Assembly: GCF_015476655.1 (NCBI RefSeq)
Contig: NZ_JABFHF010000002.1
Span: forward strand, 248,001-312,000
Direction: 5' to 3'
Origin: Aquiflexum lacus
GTDB lineage: Bacteria > Bacteroidota > Bacteroidia > Cytophagales > Cyclobacteriaceae
DNA: 64,000 bases
Position numbers and translations under genes: made by a program. Positions within the stretch are counted from its first letter, which is position 1, and each line of letters begins with the position of its first letter. Shown in pieces: positions 43,037-51,405 of the stretch. Below the pieces are notes generated by a model. It was not told the origin of the DNA. It worked only from the letters and a program-made list of their open reading frames with translations, and did no database searches.

Positions 43037-43149
43037 ACTGTTAGTGCGAATTTACGTAAATAATTACGAAAAGTATAACAAATAATTATATTTTCTTTAG
43101 CGGAAGTTCATCACCAGTTCAGGATTTCTCACCTTACTTAACTTTCTGA

Positions 43150-43593
43150 TTAATAACCCAAGCCCATTTCCTGCGCTTCCCTAACAAGTTTATCCAATGC
43201 ACTATTCCTTGTTTCCCGGAGTAATGAGTCATATTTTTTGACATCTTCAAGAAGAACCCTACGGCGTGGTCCAACCTTTTTATAGGGGATCTTTCCAGTT
43301 TCCAAAAGTTTGACTAAATGCGGGCGGGAAACTTTCAGCAAATCAGCCGCTTCCTGAGTACTTAGTTCCTTGGAATAGGAAGCAATTTCCACGCTTCTTC
43401 CATCTGCCATTTCATCCAAAACTTTTTCCAGAAGCAATACAGCTTTTCTTGGGACTGAAATGGATGTCCCTTCTACCTGAAAAACAACAGCATCTTGAGG
43501 CTTTGCACCCCCAGTGATTCTTTTTAATACTTCCACCGATTGTCTGGCATCTTTCTGATCTTTTGCCATTGTTTTTTTGATGGTTGTGGCCAT
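43150..43593 (-). CDS. Excisionase-like HTH antitoxin, toxin partner missing
   Basis: ATG 43593 gives a 147-residue protein starting MATTIKKTMAKDQ. Residues about 40-70 (VEGTSISVPRKAVLLLEKVLDEM) are the usual N-terminal part and 78-120 are a DNA-binding MerR/excisionase HTH, STQEAADLLKVSRPHLVKLLE then IPYKKVGPRRRVLLEDV. Its relatives are antitoxins of PIN-domain toxins, whose gene should start directly after this one. Here no toxin follows; only a 4-codon MNFR then stop (43111-43097) could be its relic. The upstream region has two direct CGAAACAAA repeats (43633-43650), possible operator sites. Confidence 0.7.
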   Translation of the reverse strand: MATTIKKTMAKDQKDARQSVEVLKRITGGAKPQDAVVFQVEGTSISVPRKAVLLLEKVLDEMADGRSVEIASYSKELSTQEAADLLKVSRPHLVKLLETGKIPYKKVGPRRRVLLEDVKKYDSLLRETRNSALDKLVREAQEMGLGY

Positions 43594-43632
43594 GATAACG
43601 GATATTTGATTTTGTTCTGTGAAGATACTGAA

Positions 43633-43650
43633 CGAAACAAACGAAACAAA
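43633..43650. repeat. Two tandem 9-bp repeats upstream of the antitoxin gene
   Basis: CGAAACAAA occurs twice in direct tandem, 40 bases before the antitoxin start. HTH antitoxins commonly bind such repeats in their own promoter. Confidence 0.45.
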
Positions 43651-43801
43651 GTTTTGGGTAAAAAGTTGGCGCAAGTCGTTCAATATTCGATGGCTGGATG
43701 GAATGGTAGAAGGAAAAGACCCCAAGTAGGAAATATGTACAGCTATATGATATGGACATATTGCTCTGTTCTCAAATCTTTCTTGGATTTACCCTTCCTT
43801 T

Positions 43802-44416
43802 TTATAAAATCTCATCGTTCCAAAGCTGTTCCAGAAATCGCTTCCAGGGAATAACTGAAATTTCACCGATTTTTCGCTCTAAAGGATCATCACTCACAAC
43901 GATCAGCCTTTTTACCGCGTATTCTTCTGCAAAGCTTTTTAAACCTTTTAGGTGCCGCAACTGAACATTAGATGTTCCTTTGACCTCAACGGCTACTTCA
44001 TGATCCCCTAAAATAAAATCCACTTCTAATTGGGAAGTTGTTCTCCAATATGAAATAGCATAGTCTTTTTCCGAATATTTACTGTGTGCATATAGTTCAT
44101 GGTAAATGAAATGCTCAAATGCATGTCCAAAAGACTCGCTTCCTGCTTCAATTCTCCCTCTTTTCATTAATTTATTGGCAATCCCAATATCAAAATAATA
44201 AAACTTGGGTGACAGAATAACCCTGCGTTTTGGTTTTTTCTGGAAGGAAGGAACAAAGCGACCGATTAATGTATCTTGTAAGATTTGAAAGTATTCCTTA
44301 ACAGTGTTATTGCTTACACCACACTCAGAAGAGATATTGGAATAATTCACCATTTCACCATTTGAAAATGCGGCAGCCTCCAAAAATTGCGAAAAAGCAT
44401 TGATATTTCTAATCTT
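43802..44416 (-). pseudogene. AAA_14/DUF4143 ATPase remnant, N-terminal half deleted
   Basis: About 204 codons are left. The DUF4143 C-terminal part is clear: INAFSQFLEAAAFSNGEMVNYSN, SNNTVKEYFQILQDTLIGRF, PKFYYFDIGIANKLMKRG and the PD-D/ExK-like EVDFILGDHEVAVEVKG. No Walker A or B motif precedes it; a TAG stands at 44419-44417 just upstream of KIRNIN. The promoter-side palindrome at 44464-44500 survives, so the ATPase domain was removed between them. A full-length relative is at 60406. Confidence 0.8.
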
Positions 44417-44463
44417 CTAAAACTTGCTTTCTAAGGAACCACCATACAATTTACTTACAATTA

Positions 44464-44500
44464 TCATGATATTTTGAAGTAATACTTCAAAATATCATGA
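44464..44500. repeat. 37-bp perfect palindrome upstream of the ATPase remnant
   Basis: TCATGATATTTTGAAGTA (44464-44481), one central A, and TACTTCAAAATATCATGA (44483-44500) are exact inverted arms. It is AT-rich and has no T-run suited to termination on either side, so an operator or cruciform is more likely. It lies where the promoter of the deleted ATPase gene would be. Confidence 0.65.
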
Positions 44501-44863
44501 AAAATAAAAGTAACAATTAATAGACATTCAGTTTTATAAACAAATCACAAGCTTGAATGACACCCTGCTCCGCCGAATTTGCAATTCCTTTTTTGTTAAC
44601 CTCGGATGCAAACAAGTGCAAAAAAATCTAAGAGCCCTTTTCAGTATACTTGATATCAGTGGCAGTTCTCGCACCCCTCGACCCTTAGCTGCCTCCGAAA
44701 TCACATTAATAAAGGTCTCAACAAAACCGAGGATTTTGGATTTGTCGTGTTTATTAATCGATAGAACTTTAGTTCAAGAAAAGGCAGAGGCTTTTTGCGG
44801 TTCAGAATCATGGACACATAACTTTTGCTCCCTACTTTGCCGATGAGGTCTTTATTTTTCAAT
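44501..44863. other. 363-base stretch with possible gene debris
   Basis: No intact gene is supported. On the minus strand two coherent but frame-shifted pieces appear: DKSKILGFVETFINVISEAAK (about 44690-44752) and NKKGIANSAEQGVIQACDLF (about 44540-44600). They look like the remains of a protein, but I cannot name it. Confidence 0.35.
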
Positions 44864-46033
44864 TTAAGGTTTATTGAACAAATCAATGTAGGCTTGAAAG
44901 GCGAAGATTCTGTTCCTCTTGAATCCTGTGAGTTCTTCTAGGATACCCAATTCAATGAGGTCCTTGATCAAGCGGTTCGCTGTCGAGGCGTGTACGTCAA
45001 GGATTTCCGCAACCTTTGCACTGTCTATGATCGGGTTTCCATAGAGGAATTTTAAGATTTTCTTTGCATCCTGTTGACGCTTGCCAAGTTCAAGAATTTG
45101 TGTGAACTCGATTTTTTCCCTCAGTTTCAAGATTTGCTGGAATGTGCTTATACTGGCCTCTGCGGTTTCGATCACACCGATCAGGAAGAAGCTGAGCCAA
45201 GAGTTGATGTCGTCTTTTTCACGGACACGCATCAGGTTGTCATAATAATCCCTCCTGTTTTTTTCAAAGAAATCTGACAGATACAAAACAGGGCGCTTTA
45301 AAAGCCCTTTGTCAAGTAGGTACAAAGTGATCAGTAATCTCCCTATTCTTCCGTTCCCATCAAGAAATGGATGGATAGTTTCAAACTGATAATGAATCAA
45401 TGCAATCTTCACTAAGTGGGGTACATGGGTAGGGCTTTCACTGATATCTGCATGGATAAACTGCTCTAAATCACCCATTAGTTCAGAAATTTCAGTGTGT
45501 GTAGGAGGAACAAATATGGCATTTTTCAGACTTGGTCCAATCCAATTCTGACTGGTTCTAAGCTCTCCCGGTAGTTTTTCTTTCCCGCGAGTACCTTTTA
45601 ATAGTGTTGAATGGGTCTGTTTGATCAATCGTGTTGAGATGGGGAGTTTTTCCATTTCCCCAATGGCTTGGTTCATGGCTTCAATATAGCTCCGCACCTC
45701 TTTCCAGTCCTCTCTACGCTCTGGATCAAGGTCTTGCTCCTTGATCAAAGCCTCTTGAAAAGATGTTTGGGTACCTTCAATTTTGCTGGAAACAGTAGCC
45801 TCCTTAGTGATGTGCATCATGATGAAGAAGTCAATATCAGGAATCAGCTCAGAAAATGCATCAAGTTTGCCCAAGCTTCTATCAGCCTGACTAAGTAAAT
45901 TTGCCAGCTTTGGATCTGAAATTACCCATTCGTAATTGATTTTTTCTGGACTGAAGCTTTGGTATTCCGTTCGCTTGATCCAGGTACCAGCTTTGAAGTC
46001 TTTGAAGTCTTTGGTTTTCATGTCCCCCTGCAT
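44864..46033 (-). CDS. Fic-domain protein with C-terminal winged helix (Fic 1)
   Basis: A 389-residue class II Fic enzyme. The inhibitory helix motif is SSKIEGT near residue 80, and the catalytic loop starts at His221 in HPFLDGNGRIGR. The N-terminal part has the Fic_N pattern. The C-terminal 80 residues form a winged helix (AKVAEILDVHASTANRLIKDLIELGILEEL), so the protein may bind DNA. Fic enzymes usually transfer AMP to a target protein hydroxyl. A half-site array fills the region right upstream, which suggests autoregulation. Confidence 0.92.
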   Translation of the reverse strand: MQGDMKTKDFKDFKAGTWIKRTEYQSFSPEKINYEWVISDPKLANLLSQADRSLGKLDAFSELIPDIDFFIMMHITKEATVSSKIEGTQTSFQEALIKEQDLDPERREDWKEVRSYIEAMNQAIGEMEKLPISTRLIKQTHSTLLKGTRGKEKLPGELRTSQNWIGPSLKNAIFVPPTHTEISELMGDLEQFIHADISESPTHVPHLVKIALIHYQFETIHPFLDGNGRIGRLLITLYLLDKGLLKRPVLYLSDFFEKNRRDYYDNLMRVREKDDINSWLSFFLIGVIETAEASISTFQQILKLREKIEFTQILELGKRQQDAKKILKFLYGNPIIDSAKVAEILDVHASTANRLIKDLIELGILEELTGFKRNRIFAFQAYIDLFNKP

Positions 46034-46044
46034 TTATAGATTTT

Positions 46045-46134
46045 TATATTTGCGAAAAACTAATGTTTCTGCAAATATATAATTTTATAATTGCATTTTT
46101 TTATATTTTCGCAATTATAGGTTTGTGTATTTGC
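46045..46134. repeat. Array of five 9-bp half-sites upstream of Fic 1
   Basis: TATATTTGC (46045-46053), its exact inverse GCAAATATA (46071-46079), TATAATTGC (46086-46094), its exact inverse GCAATTATA (46111-46119), and TGTATTTGC (46126-46134). Like half-sites recur every 40-41 bp, about four helical turns. The second copy, read on the minus strand, contains TATATTTG, an exact -7 box, so the promoter of Fic 1 lies inside the array. Confidence 0.6.
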
Positions 46135-46392
46135 ACTTGTGAATATGTCCAAGAATTAAAAATATCTGATGGCTGTTGTTTATGGCCAGGTTGTCATTGA
46201 TCTCACCGACACGGATTAGCTCATTTTTTCCCAGCATTGATCCTGAAGTAATTGTATTTGTGGGGAAAGAAATGAATACAAAATTAATCAAGCAAGCCTT
46301 TTTTCTCCCCTTGAGACCAGACAAACAACAGTTTTTTTTGTTTAGAATAAAAACGCATTTTGCAATCAATTCTTACCACCGATTAACACCCT

Positions 46393-48486
46393 ATGAAAAT
46401 CATCCGAACCGGGCTTTTCCTGCTCTTTTCTTTTCTTATTTTTTCTTGTGACTCCACCTATAACCATTCTGGTTGGGATACTTCAAAAGTCCAAATAGCA
46501 CGTGACGAATTTGGAGTGCCGCATATTTTTGGACAAACAGATCCAGATGTCGCTTATGGTTTGGCTTGGGCGCATGCTGAAGATGATTTTGAAACCATCC
46601 AAAAAGCATTGCTTGCCGGGAAGCGAATGCTGGGACGGAAATATGGACAAGATGGAGCTGCCGTGGATTTCTTTGGACATTTACTGCAGACCGTTGAAAT
46701 CGCAGATGCCAAATATGAATCGGCCTATTCAGAGGAATTCAAAGCAATTTTGGAAGCCTATGCGGCAGGAATGAATGACTTTGCATTGGCACATCCGGAA
46801 GAAGTTTTACTGGAAAAGGCCTTTCCTGTCAATACCAAAGAAATAACGGCGGCATATATTCTCTCCCTTGCCCAGATGTCCGGAGCAGATCGTGCGGTCC
46901 AACAAATTGTCTCCGGAAAAGTAGAAACCGTACCATTTGATGCCGATCCCAAAGGCTCTAATGCAATTGCCATTCACCCTTCCCGAACAGACTCCGGTGA
47001 GGCATTTCTAGCCATCAATTCCCACCAACCCCTAGACGGACCTGTAGCTTGGTATGAGGCACACCTCCATTCAGAGGAAGGATGGAATATTCTTGGGGGA
47101 CTTTTCCCCGGCGCAGCGATGATTTTTCACGGAGTAAATGAAAACCTTGGATGGGCACACACGGTCAATTTCCCTGATCTTTTGGATCTGTACCAATTGG
47201 ACATGAATCCTGAAAATGAAGATCAATACCAAGTAGATGGAGAATGGTTGGAATTGGAGGAAGAAACAGTTTGGCTTCGGGTGAAACTTTGGGATTTGGT
47301 CACTATTCCCTTTCCAAAGAAAATCTGGAAGAGCATCTATGGCCCTACCTTGGTTACTGAACAAGGAACATTTTCAATCCGCTTGGGTGCCTTGGAGCGG
47401 ATCGCTGCACCTGAGCAATGGTGGCGAATGAACAAATCCAGGAATTTTAAAGAATTCAGTGAAGCCATGTCGCGGATGGAATTGACCAGTTTCAACACGG
47501 TGTATGCAGACAAGTATGATACGATTTTTTATGTGAGCAATGGCCTGATCCCCATCAGAGAACCATCCATTGATTTCACCGGGACGGTAGCCGGAAATAC
47601 CAAAAAAGCCCTGTGGACAAGCTACCATGACTTTGAGGATCTGCCACAACAATACAATCCTGCTTCGGGATTTTTATTCAACACCAATCATTCCCCTTTT
47701 AAGGCAAGTGGATTGGCGGACAATCTACATCCGGACAATTACCCAAAATCCATGGATTACCTGTTGCGGGACAATAACAGATCGGCCCGATTCCGCGAAT
47801 TGATGCCCGACTCGGGGACGATTTCTTATGAGCGTTTCAAAGAAATCAAGTACGATGGACAGTTACCCGAAAAATTAGCTTTCCGCACCAATATGGAATC
47901 CCTTTTTGGACTAAACCCAAGCAAATACCCAGAAATCACCAAGCAGATCGAAGCCATCAACTACTGGGACAAACGCTCAGGAACTGAGAGTGAAGGTGCG
48001 GCAGTTTTTGCCTTTGTCTACTATTATTGGTGGGACAAATTTGCTGAAAATGGGAGGAGTTGGGAAACCACACTTACTGAAGAAGAATCTGTAGAAAGTC
48101 TCCTAGCTGCCAAAAATCATTTTACAGCCCATTTTGGAAAGGAATTGGTGACATTGGGAGAATATCAAAAACTGGTAAGGGGCGACAAAGCGCTGCCTTT
48201 GCAGGGAATTGATGATGTGATTACAGCCATGCGTTCATTACCTTGGGAAAACGGGATGCGGAAAGGGACACAGGGAGAGTCCTATATCATGATGGTCCGC
48301 TTTGGGGAAGGCCTCCCAAAGATCGAAACGATCAATGTCTTCGGAGCAAGCAATGACCCTGACAGCCCCCACTTTGATGATCAAATTGAACTCTTCCTCG
48401 ATCAAAAATTGAAACCAATGAGTTTGGATAAGGCTGAGGTGTTGAAAACAGCAGCAGAGATTTATAATCCGGGAGGTAAGAAGTGA
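46393..48486 (+). CDS. Penicillin-acylase family Ntn hydrolase, lipoprotein
   Basis: A 697-residue protein with a lipoprotein signal ([19 protein letters not shown]). The alpha part is [30 protein letters not shown], and the chain would be cut before Ser189 in PKGSNAIAI, which becomes the N-terminal nucleophile. The beta part includes [23 protein letters not shown] and [10 protein letters not shown]. Family members hydrolyse amides of penicillin, acyl-homoserine lactones or similar. It lies divergently between two Fic genes in a defence-like stretch. Substrate is unknown; quorum-signal acylase is one option. Confidence 0.9.
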   Translation: MKIIRTGLFLLFSFLIFSCDSTYNHSGWDTSKVQIARDEFGVPHIFGQTDPDVAYGLAWAHAEDDFETIQKALLAGKRMLGRKYGQDGAAVDFFGHLLQTVEIADAKYESAYSEEFKAILEAYAAGMNDFALAHPEEVLLEKAFPVNTKEITAAYILSLAQMSGADRAVQQIVSGKVETVPFDADPKGSNAIAIHPSRTDSGEAFLAINSHQPLDGPVAWYEAHLHSEEGWNILGGLFPGAAMIFHGVNENLGWAHTVNFPDLLDLYQLDMNPENEDQYQVDGEWLELEEETVWLRVKLWDLVTIPFPKKIWKSIYGPTLVTEQGTFSIRLGALERIAAPEQWWRMNKSRNFKEFSEAMSRMELTSFNTVYADKYDTIFYVSNGLIPIREPSIDFTGTVAGNTKKALWTSYHDFEDLPQQYNPASGFLFNTNHSPFKASGLADNLHPDNYPKSMDYLLRDNNRSARFRELMPDSGTISYERFKEIKYDGQLPEKLAFRTNMESLFGLNPSKYPEITKQIEAINYWDKRSGTESEGAAVFAFVYYYWWDKFAENGRSWETTLTEEESVESLLAAKNHFTAHFGKELVTLGEYQKLVRGDKALPLQGIDDVITAMRSLPWENGMRKGTQGESYIMMVRFGEGLPKIETINVFGASNDPDSPHFDDQIELFLDQKLKPMSLDKAEVLKTAAEIYNPGGKK

Positions 48487-48633
48487 TTTGATTTTTAGCC
48501 TTCAGGTGAAGACCCTAATCTAAACAAATGAAACAAAGTTTTCAGTGAAATAGTGGTGGAGAGTCAGGTAATTTATAATTGCTAATAGCTGAGCGATTTC
48601 TTTTCTATTGACCCTATTACTTTTAACTTTTAT

Positions 48634-49674
48634 CTATTTTATCGTGTAACTCACACTTCGGCCCCTACCTTGTTTTTCTATCAATCCTTTATTGATTAAC
48701 CCTGAAAGCATACGTTTTACGGTAGGTAATGGTATCGCCAATTTTTCGGAAATTCCGCCCGACTTTATGTTTGGGCGATTTTGGATAATCGTAAAGATTG
48801 ATTTTTCCTTGGGTGAAAGTTGGGTTTCCACTCCGCTTTTATTCAATTTAATCAAAAGTTGAGATTGAATATTTGACAGGCAACTCAAAAAGAACTGCAT
48901 CCAAACGGAAACATTTTCTTTAGGGCGTTGTGCCTGACAACTTCTTAGGGCCTGATAGTATTCGTTTTTCCGGTTTTCAATTTCGTGTTCAAAACTTACG
49001 TATTGTATCCATTTATATCCGTTTTTGAGTAATAATAGCGTTGAAATTAAACGACTTAACCTTCCATTACCGTCTTGGAAAGGGTGGACACTCAAAAAAT
49101 CATAAACGAAAGCTGCTATTCTAATTAAGGGGTGAATTTCCGTTTCTGAATTATACCAATTGAGCAACTCTCTTATGGCATAATCGGTAGCAATTCCCGG
49201 CTCGGTTGTTTGAAAGATCATTTGCCGTGTCCCGACAGGAAATGAAACTTCAACTGCGTTGCTATGTTTATTATAATTCCCTTTATGCCATTGGTCTTTG
49301 GCACTATATTTCATCAAACTATTGTGTAAACTTTTGATGTGGCTTTCTGTAAGATCGATGTTTTCGAAAGATTCCGAAATCAAATCCAAGACTTCAAAAT
49401 AACCGACTACTTCCTGTGAATCTCTGTCGGTAAGTTTTGTTATGTCAATTTTTTGGAGTAAAACGTCTACCTCTTCATCGCTCATTTTGTTGCCTTCAAT
49501 CCGGTTTGAAGCTCCAACGCTTCGCACCGTAGCAATACTTTTCAACTCTTTGAGGCTTTGTCCTTCTTTTCGTTCAATTGCTGTCCAATTTGCATCAAAG
49601 CGGTCTATTTCACTGATTAAGTTGATCAGCTTCCAATCAATATTCAGTTTAAAATTATATACTTCGTTATCCAT
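48634..49674 (-). CDS. Fic-domain protein with C-terminal HTH (Fic 2)
   Basis: A 346-residue class II Fic enzyme. The inhibitory motif is SNRIEGN near residue 56 and the catalytic loop starts at His197 in HPFQDGNGRLSR. The last 65 residues are a winged helix (SPKEKSIFTIIQNRPNIKSGGISEKLAIPLPTVKRMLSGLINKGLIEK). ATG 49674 is the first base of the first 10-bp repeat of the array upstream. The HTH and array together suggest that the protein controls its own expression. Confidence 0.92.
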   Translation of the reverse strand: MDNEVYNFKLNIDWKLINLISEIDRFDANWTAIERKEGQSLKELKSIATVRSVGASNRIEGNKMSDEEVDVLLQKIDITKLTDRDSQEVVGYFEVLDLISESFENIDLTESHIKSLHNSLMKYSAKDQWHKGNYNKHSNAVEVSFPVGTRQMIFQTTEPGIATDYAIRELLNWYNSETEIHPLIRIAAFVYDFLSVHPFQDGNGRLSRLISTLLLLKNGYKWIQYVSFEHEIENRKNEYYQALRSCQAQRPKENVSVWMQFFLSCLSNIQSQLLIKLNKSGVETQLSPKEKSIFTIIQNRPNIKSGGISEKLAIPLPTVKRMLSGLINKGLIEKQGRGRSVSYTIK

Positions 49675-49769
49675 TTTGATACGTTTTGATACGCAAAGAT
49701 ACGATTATGATTTGAAATCGTAAGTATATTTTGATACGATTTGATACGTTTAGATTTAATAATGATACG
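49674..49769. repeat. Helically phased 10-bp repeats upstream of Fic 2
   Basis: TTTTGATACG occurs at 49674-49683 and 49684-49693, CAAAGATACG at 49694-49703, then TTTTGATACG at 49729-49738, ATTTGATACG at 49739-49748, and TAATGATACG at 49760-49769. The first three are in exact 10-bp phase. Read on the minus strand the third unit gives TATCTTTG, an exact -7 box. A 6-bp inverted repeat ACGATT/AATCGT fills the gap between the two groups. Confidence 0.65.
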
Positions 49770-50201
49770 AAAAGTGTAATTGTTTTACAAATGTTAAATT
49801 ATTTTGCGGTCGAGTTCGTTAGATCTTGTTACTAACGGTTGAACCAGCAATACTAATTGAATATCAATCAGTTAGAATTATCAGCTGCAGCTCGGTCCTT
49901 TTTCGTGATACTCGTGTTTAAAATAGCTGCAACTGTTCAAAAACTTTGTTTAAACGAAACTGGAGGGGTATAAAAATAAAAAAGAGGTCGTTTCTGACCT
50001 CTTTTTTGAATTGGCTCCCCCTATCAACGATAGTTGCAACCGGAGTAGGGTTTATTTGATTTTGAAGAGAGTTTTCAATGAAATTATTTAGAGTTCTCCT
50101 TCAATTGACTTCATTAAAATAAATGATAGTTTTAAATGGATAATACTGTATTTCTACTTGAAAATATTTTCTTAGCCAATTGTCGAAGAACTCCTGTTTT
50201 T
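49770..50201. other. 432-base gap between Fic 2 and Fic 3
   Basis: It holds a bidirectional terminator and, next to it, a sequence like the 3' end of the tRNA-Asn gene (50013-50025). I see no gene in it. Confidence 0.5.
49981..50004. terminator. Bidirectional terminator
   Basis: AAAGAGGTC and GACCTCTTT form a perfect 9-bp stem with a 6-base loop; T-runs follow on both strands. On the minus strand it would end transcription from Fic 3. Confidence 0.85.
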
Positions 50202-50987
50202 CTATCCATTTAAAACAGAAGATGGAAGCATCAGTAAAAAAGGAAGCGCTTTATTATAATCCAAGGTAGGGTATTCTAAGCCTAAAAGTCTGATGTTTGA
50301 GTAGTAGGTTTGATGTTGGTTGTAATACATTTTTTCACTTTGTACAAACCAGGCCTTATCGCCTAATTTTTCTGCTAAAAACCATTTTTCATATAATCTG
50401 GCACTTCTGCCGTTTCCATCATTCCAAGGGTGTATTTTAACAAAAACCAAATGAATCATTGAGGCATAAAAAAAAACTTCCTCAATAGACATTTCTGTTT
50501 TGAGTAGTAGCGTCAAATCGGTATAAAACTTTTCCATTTCTGCCTCTAATTCAAAAGGTGAGGCCGCTACATATTCAATACGGCCATCAGGAGTGGAGAC
50601 ATACATGTTTTGTGTGCGGTACTTTCCCTGCCTGTTTTTAGTAAGGATATTTTTGCTGAGCAAGGAATGGGCTTGGGCAACGGTTTCCTTATTGAGCTCA
50701 TTGACCTTTGCAAAGCTGTAGGCGTCATAAAGGTCATCTATTTTTTTGGTATAATCGGGCGAAAATTCAATTCCAAATTTTTTATGCTTAATGTAGCTGT
50801 CCAACTCAATGGCTTCTCCTTCTATTTTGCTACTGTAAACAGAGGAAACAGAAGTGTAAAAACTGAAACTGTCTGTGGAGATTTCCGCGTCTTGCAAGGC
50901 TTCAAAAGCAAAATTTAAACCTTTCGGTGCTTTTTCCAAGTACTCTGAAAGTAAATCATTGCTTAGAATTAGTAATTTTTCGTTCAT
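50202..50987 (-). CDS. Fic-domain protein without HTH (Fic 3)
   Basis: A 261-residue class II Fic enzyme. ATG 50987 (MNEKLLILSN) is preferred to GTG 50990. The inhibitory motif is SSKIEGEAI near residue 53, and the catalytic loop begins at His186 in HPWNDGNGRSAR, where Trp replaces the usual Phe. The protein stops about 60 residues after the Fic core, so it lacks the winged helix of the other two. It is bounded by tRNA-Asn on one side and a tRNA-3'-end-like site on the other. Confidence 0.9.
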   Translation of the reverse strand: MNEKLLILSNDLLSEYLEKAPKGLNFAFEALQDAEISTDSFSFYTSVSSVYSSKIEGEAIELDSYIKHKKFGIEFSPDYTKKIDDLYDAYSFAKVNELNKETVAQAHSLLSKNILTKNRQGKYRTQNMYVSTPDGRIEYVAASPFELEAEMEKFYTDLTLLLKTEMSIEEVFFYASMIHLVFVKIHPWNDGNGRSARLYEKWFLAEKLGDKAWFVQSEKMYYNQHQTYYSNIRLLGLEYPTLDYNKALPFLLMLPSSVLNG

Positions 50988-50996
50988 CACTTTTAC

Positions 50997-51006
50997 AGCT
51001 TAAGCT
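50997..51006. repeat. Palindrome upstream of Fic 3
   Basis: AGCTTAAGCT, a perfect 10-bp palindrome 10 bases upstream of the start, and CAACA-TATG-TGTTG at 51027-51040 a little further. They may be operators. Confidence 0.3.
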
Positions 51007-51071
51007 TAATAAAAGTTCAAGTTAGTCAACATATGTGTTGAAAAAAATAAATGGTTTGTAGAGTTGCCTAA

Positions 51072-51099
51072 AACAAAAAAACCTTGCATTTCTGCAAGG
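51072..51099 (-). terminator. Terminator of the tRNA-Asn gene
   Basis: On the minus strand CCTTGCA, GAAA and TGCAAGG form a perfect 7-bp stem with a tetraloop, then a T-run. It lies right after the tRNA 3' end. Confidence 0.85.
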
Positions 51100-51105
51100 C
51101 TTTCG

Positions 51106-51179
51106 CTCCCCCTCTAGGGCTTGAACCTAGGACCCCATGATTAACAGTCATGTGCTCTAACCAACTGAGCTAAGGAGGA
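51106..51179 (-). tRNA. tRNA-Asn (anticodon GTT)
   Basis: 74 bases on the minus strand. Acceptor TCCTCCT pairs with AGGGGGA (one G-U), the D stem is GCTC/GAGC, the anticodon arm is CATGA-CTGTTAA-TCATG with GTT at its centre, and the T arm is CTAGG-TTCAAGC-CCTAG. The 3' CCA is not encoded. Its 3' end flanks a region with Fic genes, a typical landing site for integrating elements. Confidence 0.95.
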
Positions 51180-51204
51180 ATATTATTTTAATTTATTTTT
51201 ATCT

Positions 51205-51249
51205 CTGTACTCTAACCTCCCGATAGCTATCGGGATGAGCTAAGGAGGA
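51205..51249 (-). pseudogene. Broken tRNA-Asn copy with palindromic insert
   Basis: On the minus strand TCCTCCTTAGCTCA (51249-51236) copies the first 14 bases of the intact tRNA-Asn, then an 18-bp palindrome replaces three D-loop bases, then GGTTAGAG (51217-51210) continues the tRNA before similarity ends. It lies 56 bases upstream of the intact gene, so a tandem duplicate has been disrupted. Confidence 0.75.
51218..51235. repeat. 18-bp perfect palindrome (REP-like)
   Basis: TCCCGATAGCTATCGGGA is self-complementary over its whole length. GC-rich ends and its position inside a tRNA D-loop look like a small dispersed palindromic element. Copies elsewhere in the genome would confirm this. Confidence 0.6.
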
Positions 51250-51405
51250 ATTTTAATTGTTTTGCCAACCCCTTTTGGTTAACGTGTCGCAAACTTAGTA
51301 GGTTGTGCCATTTTTTCCAAATGCATTTCTAAAAAATATAGGATTTCATCCAGTAACATCAATATCAACTCTATAAATCAGGAAGTTATTTTTTTAAATT
51401 TTCTT

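Noticed and set aside
44553-44846. 97-codon + strand frame
   Set aside because: Its composition (many Ser, Cys, Leu) and lack of motif do not support a gene; the minus strand gives better but broken pieces.
48527-48546. Similarity of ATGAAACAAAGTTTT near 48527 with 43642-43655
   Set aside because: Only about 14 bases match and both are AT-rich intergenic text; it is too little to call a repeat family.
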